This document shows positions 1 to 5,800 of a stretch of 10,508 bases of DNA, one piece after another; within the stretch, counting starts at the first letter, position 1; every line of letters starts with the position of its first letter. The DNA lies in the NCBI GenBank assembly GCA_947588775.1, contig CANPZQ010000070.1, positions 1 through 10,508 on the forward strand. Reading direction: 5' to 3'. Below the pieces are notes generated by a model. The model was not told the origin of the DNA and ran no database searches. It was given only the letters and a program-made list of their open reading frames with translations. Source of the DNA: an uncultured Clostridia bacterium. GTDB taxonomy: Bacteria; Bacillota; Clostridia; Oscillospirales; Ruminococcaceae. The translations under genes were made by a program, and so were the position numbers.

Positions 1-2
1 CC

Positions 3-3000
3 CGCGGAGCCCTTCCGGCAATAATAGCCGTTTCGGCGGCGGTCATAGTTGTTGCGGTCGCGGCTTTTATCCTTCTCAGGAAAAAGGGGAAGGGCGCGGC
101 CTCGGCGGCGGTCTGCCTTGTTATTTTGTTCACATCTATGGGAGGCGCGTTTACCGCGTTTGCCGAAGAGGCGGCGGCCGAGGAGCTGAGCTGCGCCGTT
201 ACTTTTGACGGCGAGGAAATAATCTTTAAAGCGGAGGTATCGTATATGCAGCCGGTAGACAATTCACCCGAGGTGGTGCTGGCGACGGCGGAAAAGGCCG
301 CGCCGATATACATCGACTCAAAGGGGGCGGCCTACGACGGGCTTTCTCTCGTCGCGGAATCGGTTGCCGGCGACTTTGAGGCACTTGTCGGCGTTCGGCC
401 CGAAATAACCGAAACCGAGCCGTCGGACGGCGTTTACATAATGGCTGGGCTTGTCGACGACGAGCTTATAGCCTCTTTGAACCTCGACTGGAGCATTGAG
501 CCGAGCGGCGGGGATTTCAAGTCCGAAAACTGGGAGAGATACGAAATCAAGGTCGTTTCGGACGGCGGAAAGACAAAGGTCGTCGTCGCCGGCGCGGACA
601 AGCGCGGCGCGATTTACGGGCTTTTCCACATAACTCAGGACATTTTCGGCGTAAGCCCGTGGATTTGGTGGGGCGACGTAAAGCCGGAGCCTCTTTCGCG
701 CATGACCGCGACGGCGGCGCAGCTTGAAACCGTTTCAAAGCGGCCGTCCGTCAATTTCCGCGGAATATTCATGAACGACGAAAACCCCTGCTTAAACGGC
801 TTTGCCGACAGCCACTTCGGCGGCCTGAACTACATGTTCTACGACAAGATTTTCGAGCTCATTTTAAGGCTTAAGGGCAACTACATGTGGCCGGCGATGT
901 GGTCGAACAACTTCTCGAACGACGGAATGGAGGGCGTTACCGGAAAGTTTGCGGAGCTCGAAAAGGAGTATCACTACAAGCTCGGCGGGGTGATGTATGT
1001 CGATCAGCCCGGCAACGAGGGCGCGTCGAATTCCACCCCCGCGACGAATATCAACGCCGACCACAGCCTTGTCTTAGGGCCGGGTGAATACCCGATGACG
1101 CTCGCGAACGCCGTTCTGGCGGACAGATACGGCGTTACGGTCGGAGCTTCGCACCACGAGCCGATGGCGAGAAGCGGCGGCGAATGGGGCGGGCTTCAGG
1201 GCTACTGGGGGTCGAATATCACATACCGCGACCCCGAGCTTACTAACGCGGCCGACCAGAAGGTCTGGAACTATCTTCTGAACCCGAACAACCTTGAGGC
1301 GTTCTGGAGCGACGCTATCTACCGGAACGGAAGCTTCGACAACCTCTTTACCATCGGCATGAGGGGCGAGAACGACTCCGCGCTTGTCGACGCTTCGGGA
1401 AGAACCCTCGACACCGAGGAAAATATCGAGCTGTTAAAGGGCGTACTCCGCGCGCAGAGCAAAATTTTAGAGGAGCACGGCCTCGAGGACGCGCCGTCGC
1501 TGATTGCAATATATAAGGAAGTCGAGAACTGCTGGTACGGCGGCTCCCGCGATAACCCGAAGGCCGCCCTCGGCAAGGGACTTCGCGACGACCCCGACGT
1601 AAAGGAGCTCTTGGGAGCCGACACCCACCGGATAGTAATGCTCTGCGAGGACAACAACGGCTATCTGAGGACGCTGCCGGAGCTCGACGAAAAGGAAAAA
1701 TTCAACTGGGGGCTTTACTACCACTTCGACTATGTCGGAAGCCCGAAAACGTCTATGTGGATAAACACCATGCCGCTTCAGAGGACGTGGGAGAACCTCA
1801 CGACCGCCTATGAATACGGCGTAGACGACGCATGGATAGTGAACGTCGGCGATTTGAGGCCGATGGAGCTTCCGATAAGCTACTTCATGGATTTGGCGTA
1901 TGATTTTGAGAAATACGGCACGTCTAACCCCAACAACTGCGACGACTATCTTGTCAAGTGGGCAAGGGAGCAGTTCGCGGCGGAGGATTCTCTATCCGAT
2001 GGGGATATTCAGACGATTGCGGATTTGCTCTACGACTACACATGGATAAACGGAAACTGCAAGCCCGAAACGCTTAAGAGCTCGGGGGATTGCAGCTACA
2101 GCATCCTGCACTATAACGAGGCGGCGGAAATGCTTAAGCTGATTGACAGCGTGATTGAGCGCGCCGACAGCTTAAAGGACAAAATCGGCGAGGATTCGGA
2201 GTGCTATGTGCCGTACTACCAGCTCGTATACTATCCCGCGGTTGCCTCGGCGAACGTCGCGAGAATCCAGATAATGAGCGGGCTGAACAGCACCTATGCC
2301 GCGAGAAAATCCACCCTCACGAACACCTACGCCGACCTTGTCGAGGAATATCTTAAGTACGACGAGGAGCTTACCGAAGCATATTCTTCGCTCGGCGAGG
2401 ACTTAAACGGGCTCAACAAGTGGTACGGAATGATGATTGCGTCGCCCGACTACTGCAAGAAGTACAACGACCCCGTCTTAGGGAACGTAACCGCGCAGGC
2501 GCATATGAACTATGCGAGCTGGAACGGCGAGTCGGCGGTGAAAATCACGACTCAGCGGATTGAGCCGGAGGACGGCGCGCTTATGATTGTCGACATTCCC
2601 GCCGAAAAGAGAGGCTATAAGGGCGGAACGGCAGAGCTTCCCGACTTTGAATCGACCGAGAAGCAGGCGTATGTCGTTAATCTCACAAACGGCGGAAATC
2701 AGCCGGTAAATTACACGATTTCCTGCGACGGCGATTTCATCAAAATCGACGGCGATATGAGCGGGGAATATCTTGTAAGCGAGAGCTTCGCGGTATCCGT
2801 CGATTGGGACAAGATAAGCGGCGACGCTTCCGGGAAGATAACCGTTTCCGCTGGCGACAGAACCGTTGAAATCGCGGTAAACGCGAAGGTCATCGACGCG
2901 GATTCAAAGCTTGCGAAAACGCACTATCCCTCCAACGGAGTTATTGCGATGAACGCCGACCAGTATGCCGACAAGGGCTCGGCCGACGGAATCGGCTGGA

Positions 3001-3509
3001 CGGTTCTGGAGGGATACGGAAAGCAGAAAACATCAATCAAAATGCTTGAGAGCTACTCGAAGCCCTTCAAGGAGGGACAGGGGCCGTGGATTGACTACAA
3101 CTTCTCTATCCCCGAGGACGGCGACTATAAGCTCGTTATTTACGCGGGACAGGGGAACAACGTATCCTTCGACGACGGCACCCACCTCAACGCGGGTTTC
3201 CAGATTGATTCAAAGAACATCGAAACCGTAAATATTCAGGGCGAGGGATATGTTTCCTTCGTGAGCGGCGGCTGGTACGCGACCATCGAGCAGGGCGGAA
3301 GAACCGCGGAGCTTGCGCTGAGCCTTTCAAAGGGCGAGCATACCCTGAGAGTATGGGGAATGGACCAGAATCTTGTCCTGCAGAAGTTTGTAATCCTCAA
3401 GCAGGACGACAAAATCAGAACGTCGCTGATTGGCCCGAAGCAGACTTATAATACCGGCATGGGCGAGCCCGTGCAGAAGGAGCCGGTAAGGTTGATTTTG
3501 ACGGATTGA
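3..3509 (+). CDS. Secreted or membrane-anchored GH115 xylan alpha-1,2-glucuronidase (5' end outside window)
   Basis: GH115 enzymes remove (4-O-methyl)glucuronic acid side chains from glucuronoxylan, including from internal xyloses, outside the cell. Counting from the TTG at 126, family-typical stretches are RPSVNFRGIF (from 206), GNYMWPAMWSNNF (from 251), YYHFDYVG (531-538) and WIVNVGDLRPMELP (570-583), covering the barrel and following helical domain. A beta-sandwich-like stretch (about 858-923) and the GH115 C-terminal module (about 942-1105) follow. I did not map catalytic residues. Start: the frame is open back to the window edge. TTG 126 or ATG 138 would give only a short uncharged hydrophobic N-terminus, while the natural signal-like unit (RKKGKG, hydrophobic core, then AFA before EE at 162-170) has its charged part at 78-95, where no ATG, GTG or TTG exists. 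A further hydrophobic segment (15-77) precedes it. I therefore treat the gene as 5'-partial. An intrinsic terminator follows the stop. The family call is very secure; the start and anchoring are not. Confidence 0.93.
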   Translation, partial: RGALPAIIAVSAAVIVVAVAAFILLRKKGKGAASAAVCLVILFTSMGGAFTAFAEEAAAEELSCAVTFDGEEIIFKAEVSYMQPVDNSPEVVLATAEKAAPIYIDSKGAAYDGLSLVAESVAGDFEALVGVRPEITETEPSDGVYIMAGLVDDELIASLNLDWSIEPSGGDFKSENWERYEIKVVSDGGKTKVVVAGADKRGAIYGLFHITQDIFGVSPWIWWGDVKPEPLSRMTATAAQLETVSKRPSVNFRGIFMNDENPCLNGFADSHFGGLNYMFYDKIFELILRLKGNYMWPAMWSNNFSNDGMEGVTGKFAELEKEYHYKLGGVMYVDQPGNEGASNSTPATNINADHSLVLGPGEYPMTLANAVLADRYGVTVGASHHEPMARSGGEWGGLQGYWGSNITYRDPELTNAADQKVWNYLLNPNNLEAFWSDAIYRNGSFDNLFTIGMRGENDSALVDASGRTLDTEENIELLKGVLRAQSKILEEHGLEDAPSLIAIYKEVENCWYGGSRDNPKAALGKGLRDDPDVKELLGADTHRIVMLCEDNNGYLRTLPELDEKEKFNWGLYYHFDYVGSPKTSMWINTMPLQRTWENLTTAYEYGVDDAWIVNVGDLRPMELPISYFMDLAYDFEKYGTSNPNNCDDYLVKWAREQFAAEDSLSDGDIQTIADLLYDYTWINGNCKPETLKSSGDCSYSILHYNEAAEMLKLIDSVIERADSLKDKIGEDSECYVPYYQLVYYPAVASANVARIQIMSGLNSTYAARKSTLTNTYADLVEEYLKYDEELTEAYSSLGEDLNGLNKWYGMMIASPDYCKKYNDPVLGNVTAQAHMNYASWNGESAVKITTQRIEPEDGALMIVDIPAEKRGYKGGTAELPDFESTEKQAYVVNLTNGGNQPVNYTISCDGDFIKIDGDMSGEYLVSESFAVSVDWDKISGDASGKITVSAGDRTVEIAVNAKVIDADSKLAKTHYPSNGVIAMNADQYADKGSADGIGWTVLEGYGKQKTSIKMLESYSKPFKEGQGPWIDYNFSIPEDGDYKLVIYAGQGNNVSFDDGTHLNAGFQIDSKNIETVNIQGEGYVSFVSGGWYATIEQGGRTAELALSLSKGEHTLRVWGMDQNLVLQKFVILKQDDKIRTSLIGPKQTYNTGMGEPVQKEPVRLILTD

Positions 3510-3533
3510 TTGGTGGTTAAGTAATTGATAGTG

Positions 3534-3560
3534 AAGGGCGCATGTGGGGTGCGCCCTTTT
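3534..3560 (+). terminator. Rho-independent terminator of the GH115 gene
   Basis: A perfect 9-bp stem, AAGGGCGCA (3534-3542) with TGCGCCCTT (3550-3558), encloses a 7-nt loop and runs into TTTT at 3557-3560. It lies 25 nt after the stop codon, as expected for an intrinsic terminator. The T-tract is short and is followed at once by a G-tract motif (3561-3576). Confidence 0.8.
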
Positions 3561-3578
3561 GGGTTGGGTGGGAGGGTA

Positions 3579-3770
3579 GCGCGGCGGGGAAAGCGGGGAA
3601 ATGGCAGGAAAGTGTGGGGGCGGGCGGGTGGGACGCAGAAAAGCAGCTTTCCCCGCCGCGCGGGCGACAGCAGAAAGCCCGATGGGAGCCGCACGCCCAA
3701 CCCCCGCCTGAGCCGAATCCCACCCCCCGGAGCCGTAGGCGGAGCGGGGGTGGGTGAGGCTTAGGCTTTT
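3579..3770 (+). repeat. Structured GC-rich intergenic repeat, copy R1
   Basis: Non-coding unit of about 190 bp. Hairpin I has arms GCGCGGCGGGGAAAGC (3579-3594) and its exact reverse complement (3646-3661), 16 bp. The loop holds G-tracts (3616-3632: five G, then three runs of three G with 1-nt spacers). After a spacer containing AAAGCCC comes hairpin II, CCCACCCCC (3719-3727) with GGGGGTGGG (3746-3754), and a tail ending in TTAGGCTTTT. The order and sequence match R4 on the same strand and R2 and R3 on the opposite strand. Short frames crossing it are GC-rich artefacts. Function unknown: a structured RNA, a REP-like or MITE-like element are all possible. Unit limits are estimated from the alignment of copies by eye. 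Confidence 0.8.
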
Positions 3771-3893
3771 GCAGCCAAGCTTAAATTTTTTCCCACTCCC
3801 CAACTTTCTGCACTTTCTATCTTCTAACTCTCCACCATTCCCGGTTCAGACCTGCACCGAAATCGCTATTCTTCGCAAAGCCCGGTTAGACTG

Positions 3894-3930
3894 CCTCTAT
3901 CCTCTAACCCTCTAACGCTCTAACCTCTAA
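3894..3930. repeat. CCTCTAAC 8-bp tandem repeat, left of R2
   Basis: CCTCTAAC occurs at 3901-3908 and 3909-3916, with variants CCTCTAT at 3894-3900, GCTCTAAC at 3917-3924 and CTCTAA at 3925-3930. It abuts the tail of repeat copy R2. A degenerate relative is near 3813-3836 (CTTCTAAC at 3821-3828). The strand bias (pyrimidine on +) is strong. It is a short tandem repeat, with no CRISPR-like spacers. Confidence 0.7.
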
Positions 3931-4124
3931 AAGCCCAACCCTCACCCGTCCCCGCTCAGCCCCGCAAGGGGGCTTCGGGGGACGGGATTCGGCTTGGGCC
4001 GGGGGTGGGCGCGCGAGTTGTTTTGGGCTTTGTGCGTAAATCCGGCGCGGCGAATGGGGCTGGTTTCCTGCGCCCACCCGCCCTCCAACATTTCCCGCTC
4101 TCCGCCCGCCCCATTCGCCGCGCC
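3929..4124 (-). repeat. Structured GC-rich intergenic repeat, copy R2
   Basis: Same unit as R1 on the opposite strand. Hairpin I has arms GGCGCGGCGAATGGGGC (4044-4060) and its exact reverse complement (4108-4124), 17 bp. Hairpin II has CCCGTCCCC (3945-3953) with GGGGACGGG (3978-3986) and an inner stem AGCCCC/GGGGCT (3958-3963 and 3969-3974). AAAGCCCAA at 3929-3937 is also complementary to TTGGGCTTT near 4023-4031, so hairpin II sits inside a larger stem. R1 and R2 face each other tail-to-tail. No coding sense on either strand. Confidence 0.8.
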
Positions 4125-4165
4125 TTGATGCATTAAGCTTGTAACAACCACAATTTTTCCCAAAA

Positions 4166-4200
4166 CCTCTCTCTATCCTCTCACCCTCTAACTCTCTACC
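4166..4200. repeat. CCTCTAAC-type tandem repeat, right of R2
   Basis: Copies are CCTCTCAC (4177-4184), CCTCTAAC (4185-4192) and TCTCTACC (4193-4200), preceded by CCTCTCTCTAT. The 22 nt at 4171-4192 match the 22 nt at 3895-3916 at 21 positions (mismatch C for A at 4182), so near-identical direct repeats lie on both sides of repeat copy R2. Confidence 0.65.
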
Positions 4201-4262
4201 CGAGAGTGTCCGAAACGGCTACATTTAAATGGAAAGTATAAATTGGAAAGCAGATAGCAACG

Positions 4263-4292
4263 CTGAATCATCAGAAAAAGAGTTTTTATAAT
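4263..4292 (+). promoter_or_regulatory. Possible sigma-A promoter upstream of the LOG gene (distal)
   Basis: A perfect -10 hexamer TATAAT lies at 4287-4292 in the only AT-rich stretch of this intergenic region. The best upstream match is a poor -35, CTGAAT (4263-4268), 18 nt away. A transcript from here would carry a leader of about 90 nt before the LOG start. The weak -35 keeps this tentative. Confidence 0.35.
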
Positions 4293-4330
4293 ATGGTCGA
4301 AATGTACAGCTCCCCTCCCTATTTTCCCTC

Positions 4331-4359
4331 TTGAATTTCCTGCGAAAATGTGGTATCCT
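4331..4359 (+). promoter_or_regulatory. Possible extended -10 promoter of the LOG gene (proximal)
   Basis: TTGAAT (4331-4336) is followed after 17 nt by TATCCT (4354-4359), with TGG directly before the -10 giving an extended -10 TGn. Initiation would fall near 4366, just upstream of the AAGGAGG ribosome binding site at 4378-4384. An overlapping TATACT (4359-4364) is an alternative -10 but lacks a -35 at good spacing. Confidence 0.45.
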
Positions 4360-4389
4360 ATACTATATATTATTCCCAAGGAGGTTTAT

Positions 4390-4971
4390 ATGAAAATTTG
4401 CGTATTCGGGGCGGCGTCGCCGACTATCGACGCGGAATATATCAAGAGGGTCGAAGAGCTCGGCGAGCAGATGGCGCGGCGCGGGCATTCGCTTGTTTTC
4501 GGAGGGGGAGGAAACGGCCTCATGGGCGCGGCGGCGCGGGGCGTTCGCCGTGGCGGAGGAGAGATTGTCGGGGTTATCCCGAGCTTTTTTGAGGACGAGG
4601 GCGTGGAGGCCATCTGCGACTTCTGCACCGAGCTTATTTTTACGGATACAATGCGTGAGCGCAAGCAGATAATGGAGGACCGCGCCGACGCTTTTATCGT
4701 CGTGCCGGGCGGCATCGGCACCTTCGAGGAATTTTTCGAGATACTCACCTTGAAGCAGCTCTGCCGCCACCGCAAGCCGATAGCGATATACAACATCCGA
4801 GGCTACTACAACGAGCTGCACACCGCGATGGAAAAGGCAATTGAAAAAAAGTTCATTCGCGAAAACTGCAGCGGGCTTTATCACTTAAGCGACGACCCGG
4901 AGGATATTCTGAGGTATGTCGAGATGCCGGTGGATACCGGTAAGACGGTCAGGGATTTGAAGGACGGGTGA
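4390..4971 (+). CDS. LOG-family (TIGR00730) nucleoside 5'-monophosphate phosphoribohydrolase
   Basis: LOG-family proteins hydrolyse cytokinin riboside 5'-monophosphates or related nucleotides such as AMP to free base and ribose 5-phosphate. They are cytosolic, Rossmann-like and usually dimeric. In bacteria the physiological substrate is often unclear. The 193-residue protein is normal length. It shows the N-terminal strand KICVFGAAS, the glycine-rich FGGGGNGLMGAAARG, the MRERKQIM stretch and the family signature PGGIGTFEEFFE, whose glycine loop and glutamates form the phosphate/ribose site. ATG 4390 is chosen because AAGGAGG (4378-4384) lies 5 nt upstream; an in-frame ATG at 4348 has no such site and would overlap the promoter candidates. 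The gene stands alone between two blocks of structured repeats, with at least 400 nt of non-coding DNA on each side. I see no clear intrinsic terminator after it. Confidence 0.93.
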   Translation: MKICVFGAASPTIDAEYIKRVEELGEQMARRGHSLVFGGGGNGLMGAAARGVRRGGGEIVGVIPSFFEDEGVEAICDFCTELIFTDTMRERKQIMEDRADAFIVVPGGIGTFEEFFEILTLKQLCRHRKPIAIYNIRGYYNELHTAMEKAIEKKFIRENCSGLYHLSDDPEDILRYVEMPVDTGKTVRDLKDG

Positions 4972-5100
4972 ATTTGGGGGCAGGGGAAGTGCGGATTTGC
5001 GGGGATTTGTGATGTGCCGCGGGGGTTTGTAAGGTACTCGCTTTGCTCGTGCTATTTAAGTTCCCTCTCCCCTGCGAAGTGGCTGCGTTGTGAAAGTCGG

Positions 5101-5252
5101 GTTGTCCCCCTCCCCCGAGGGGAGGGGAGGCGGGGTTTGATGTTGTTGGCTCGCTCCGGGCTTTCTGCGTGCCCGCGCGGCGGAAAAAGCTGGTGCGTCG
5201 GTTCCCCCCCCCCCCGCAGTTTCCTGCCATTTCCCCGCTTTTTCCGCCGCGC
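5101..5252 (-). repeat. Structured GC-rich intergenic repeat, copy R3 (diverged)
   Basis: Same unit on the minus strand, somewhat shorter. Hairpin I has arms GCGCGGCGGAAAAAGC (5175-5190) and its exact reverse complement (5237-5252), 16 bp. Its loop matches the R1 loop on the opposite strand: TTTCCTGCCATTTCCCC here, GGGGAAATGGCAGGAAA in R1. The spacer keeps the complement of CAGAAAGCCC. Hairpin II is reduced to CCCCTCCCC (5107-5115) with GGGGAGGGG (5119-5127) and a 3-nt loop. It lies head-to-head with R4, 21 nt away. The outer limit near 5101 is approximate, and 4972-5100 shows nothing recognisable. Confidence 0.7.
5204..5215. repeat. Homopolymer run of 12 C
   Basis: Twelve consecutive C residues inside the loop of R3 hairpin I, equivalent to the G-tract part of the other copies. 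It is non-coding, so slippage here would not switch a gene. The run length may be a sequencing or assembly approximation. Confidence 0.85.
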
Positions 5253-5273
5253 TTTCCGTGCTGCACCCATCAG

Positions 5274-5465
5274 GGCGCGGCGAATGGGGCGGGGAGGGTG
5301 GGTGGGTGGCGGGCAGGAGCTATGGCGGCCGCAGGAAACCAGCCCCATTCGCCGCGCCGGGCTTGCACAGGAAACGCATAGCAAGCGCGCGCCCAATCCC
5401 CCCGCCTGAGCCGAATCCCACCCCCCGGAGCCGCAGGCGGAGCGGGGGTGGGTGAGGTTCAGGCT
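5274..5465 (+). repeat. Structured GC-rich intergenic repeat, copy R4
   Basis: Same orientation and plan as R1. Hairpin I has arms GGCGCGGCGAATGGGGC (5274-5290) and its exact reverse complement (5342-5358), 17 bp and identical to the R2 arms. The loop has G-tracts at 5291-5306 (four G, then three runs of three G with 1-nt spacers) and ends in GCAGGAAACCA like R2. Hairpin II is CCCACCCCC (5417-5425) with GGGGGTGGG (5444-5452). The stretch 5404-5458 is nearly identical to R1 3706-3760. Thus R4 combines the R2-type hairpin I stem with the R1-type hairpin II. Confidence 0.8.
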
Positions 5466-5704
5466 TCAGCAGTAGGTCGCAATACTTTCCCATCCCAAAT
5501 TTCTGCGCACCCCATCTTCTGACCTTTCGATTCCAAACCCATTAAGAGCCGTGCAGAGCGGTTCGGGAGAATCTCACCCCCCATAAGCCTGCAATCTCCT
5601 GCCGGCATGAGTTTCAGCGCACTCCAATCCTCTGCATTCTCCCTAAACTCCATCAAATCGAGTACATATTCGCCCCAACCCTCAGCACCACTCCCCAACT
5701 TTTG
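5466..5704. other. Non-coding stretch between R4 and the G-free leader
   Basis: About 240 nt, pyrimidine-rich on the + strand. The first 60 nt loosely match the DNA after R1 (TTTCCCA, then TTTCTGC, then a CATCTTCT-like run), so it may be a degraded flank of the same repeat. CCACTCCCCAACTTT recurs near 3793-3808 and 5688-5702. A minus-strand 79-codon frame (5459-5698) crosses it; I see no ribosome binding site or recognisable domain for it and do not call it a gene. Confidence 0.5.
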
Positions 5705-5782
5705 CCAAAACCAATCTTACACCACTACCCCCACTCTCCATCACTCCCCCCAAAATCACCCAAATCACCCCCACACAAAAAA
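5705..5782 (+). promoter_or_regulatory. G-free, C-rich leader upstream of the hydrolase operon (possible Rho-utilisation site)
   Basis: Seventy-eight consecutive nucleotides contain no G and 38 C (about 49%). It ends just before the ribosome binding site of the MBL-fold gene. High C with absent G over 70-80 nt is the composition known for Rho utilisation (rut) sites and for unstructured leaders. Whether it is transcribed, and whether Rho acts here, is inference. No convincing -10/-35 pair was found upstream. Confidence 0.35.
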
Positions 5783-5800
5783 GAATCGAGGTACCACCCC

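Noticed and set aside
126..140. TTG 126 or ATG 138 as the real start of the GH115 gene
   Set aside because: Either would leave a short hydrophobic N-terminus without basic residues; the charged part of the apparent signal and a further hydrophobic segment lie upstream in the same open frame, and no good ribosome binding site sits before 126.
3525..3764. Short frames on both strands across 3327-3803, 3942-4163 and 4949-5455
   Set aside because: They run through the structured repeats, have Pro/Arg/Gly-rich compositions with no domain, several frames are open at once because of high GC, and similar peptides recur only because the DNA repeats.
3894..4200. CRISPR array in the CCTCTAAC repeats
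   Set aside because: The repeats are 8 bp, directly adjacent without unique spacers, and no cas gene is nearby.
4348..4389. Upstream start of the LOG gene at 4348
   Set aside because: The AAGGAGG site at 4378-4384 serves ATG 4390, where family similarity starts; 4348-4389 overlaps the promoter candidate.
5459..5698. Minus-strand 79-codon frame
   Set aside because: It reads somewhat protein-like, but has no recognisable domain or good ribosome binding site and its 3' part overlaps DNA resembling the flank of repeat R1; at most a degraded remnant.
5702..5800. N-terminal extension of the MBL-fold hydrolase from ATG 5702
   Set aside because: The extension is a Pro/His/Ser-rich translation of the G-free tract; a ribosome binding site and family similarity support ATG 5801.
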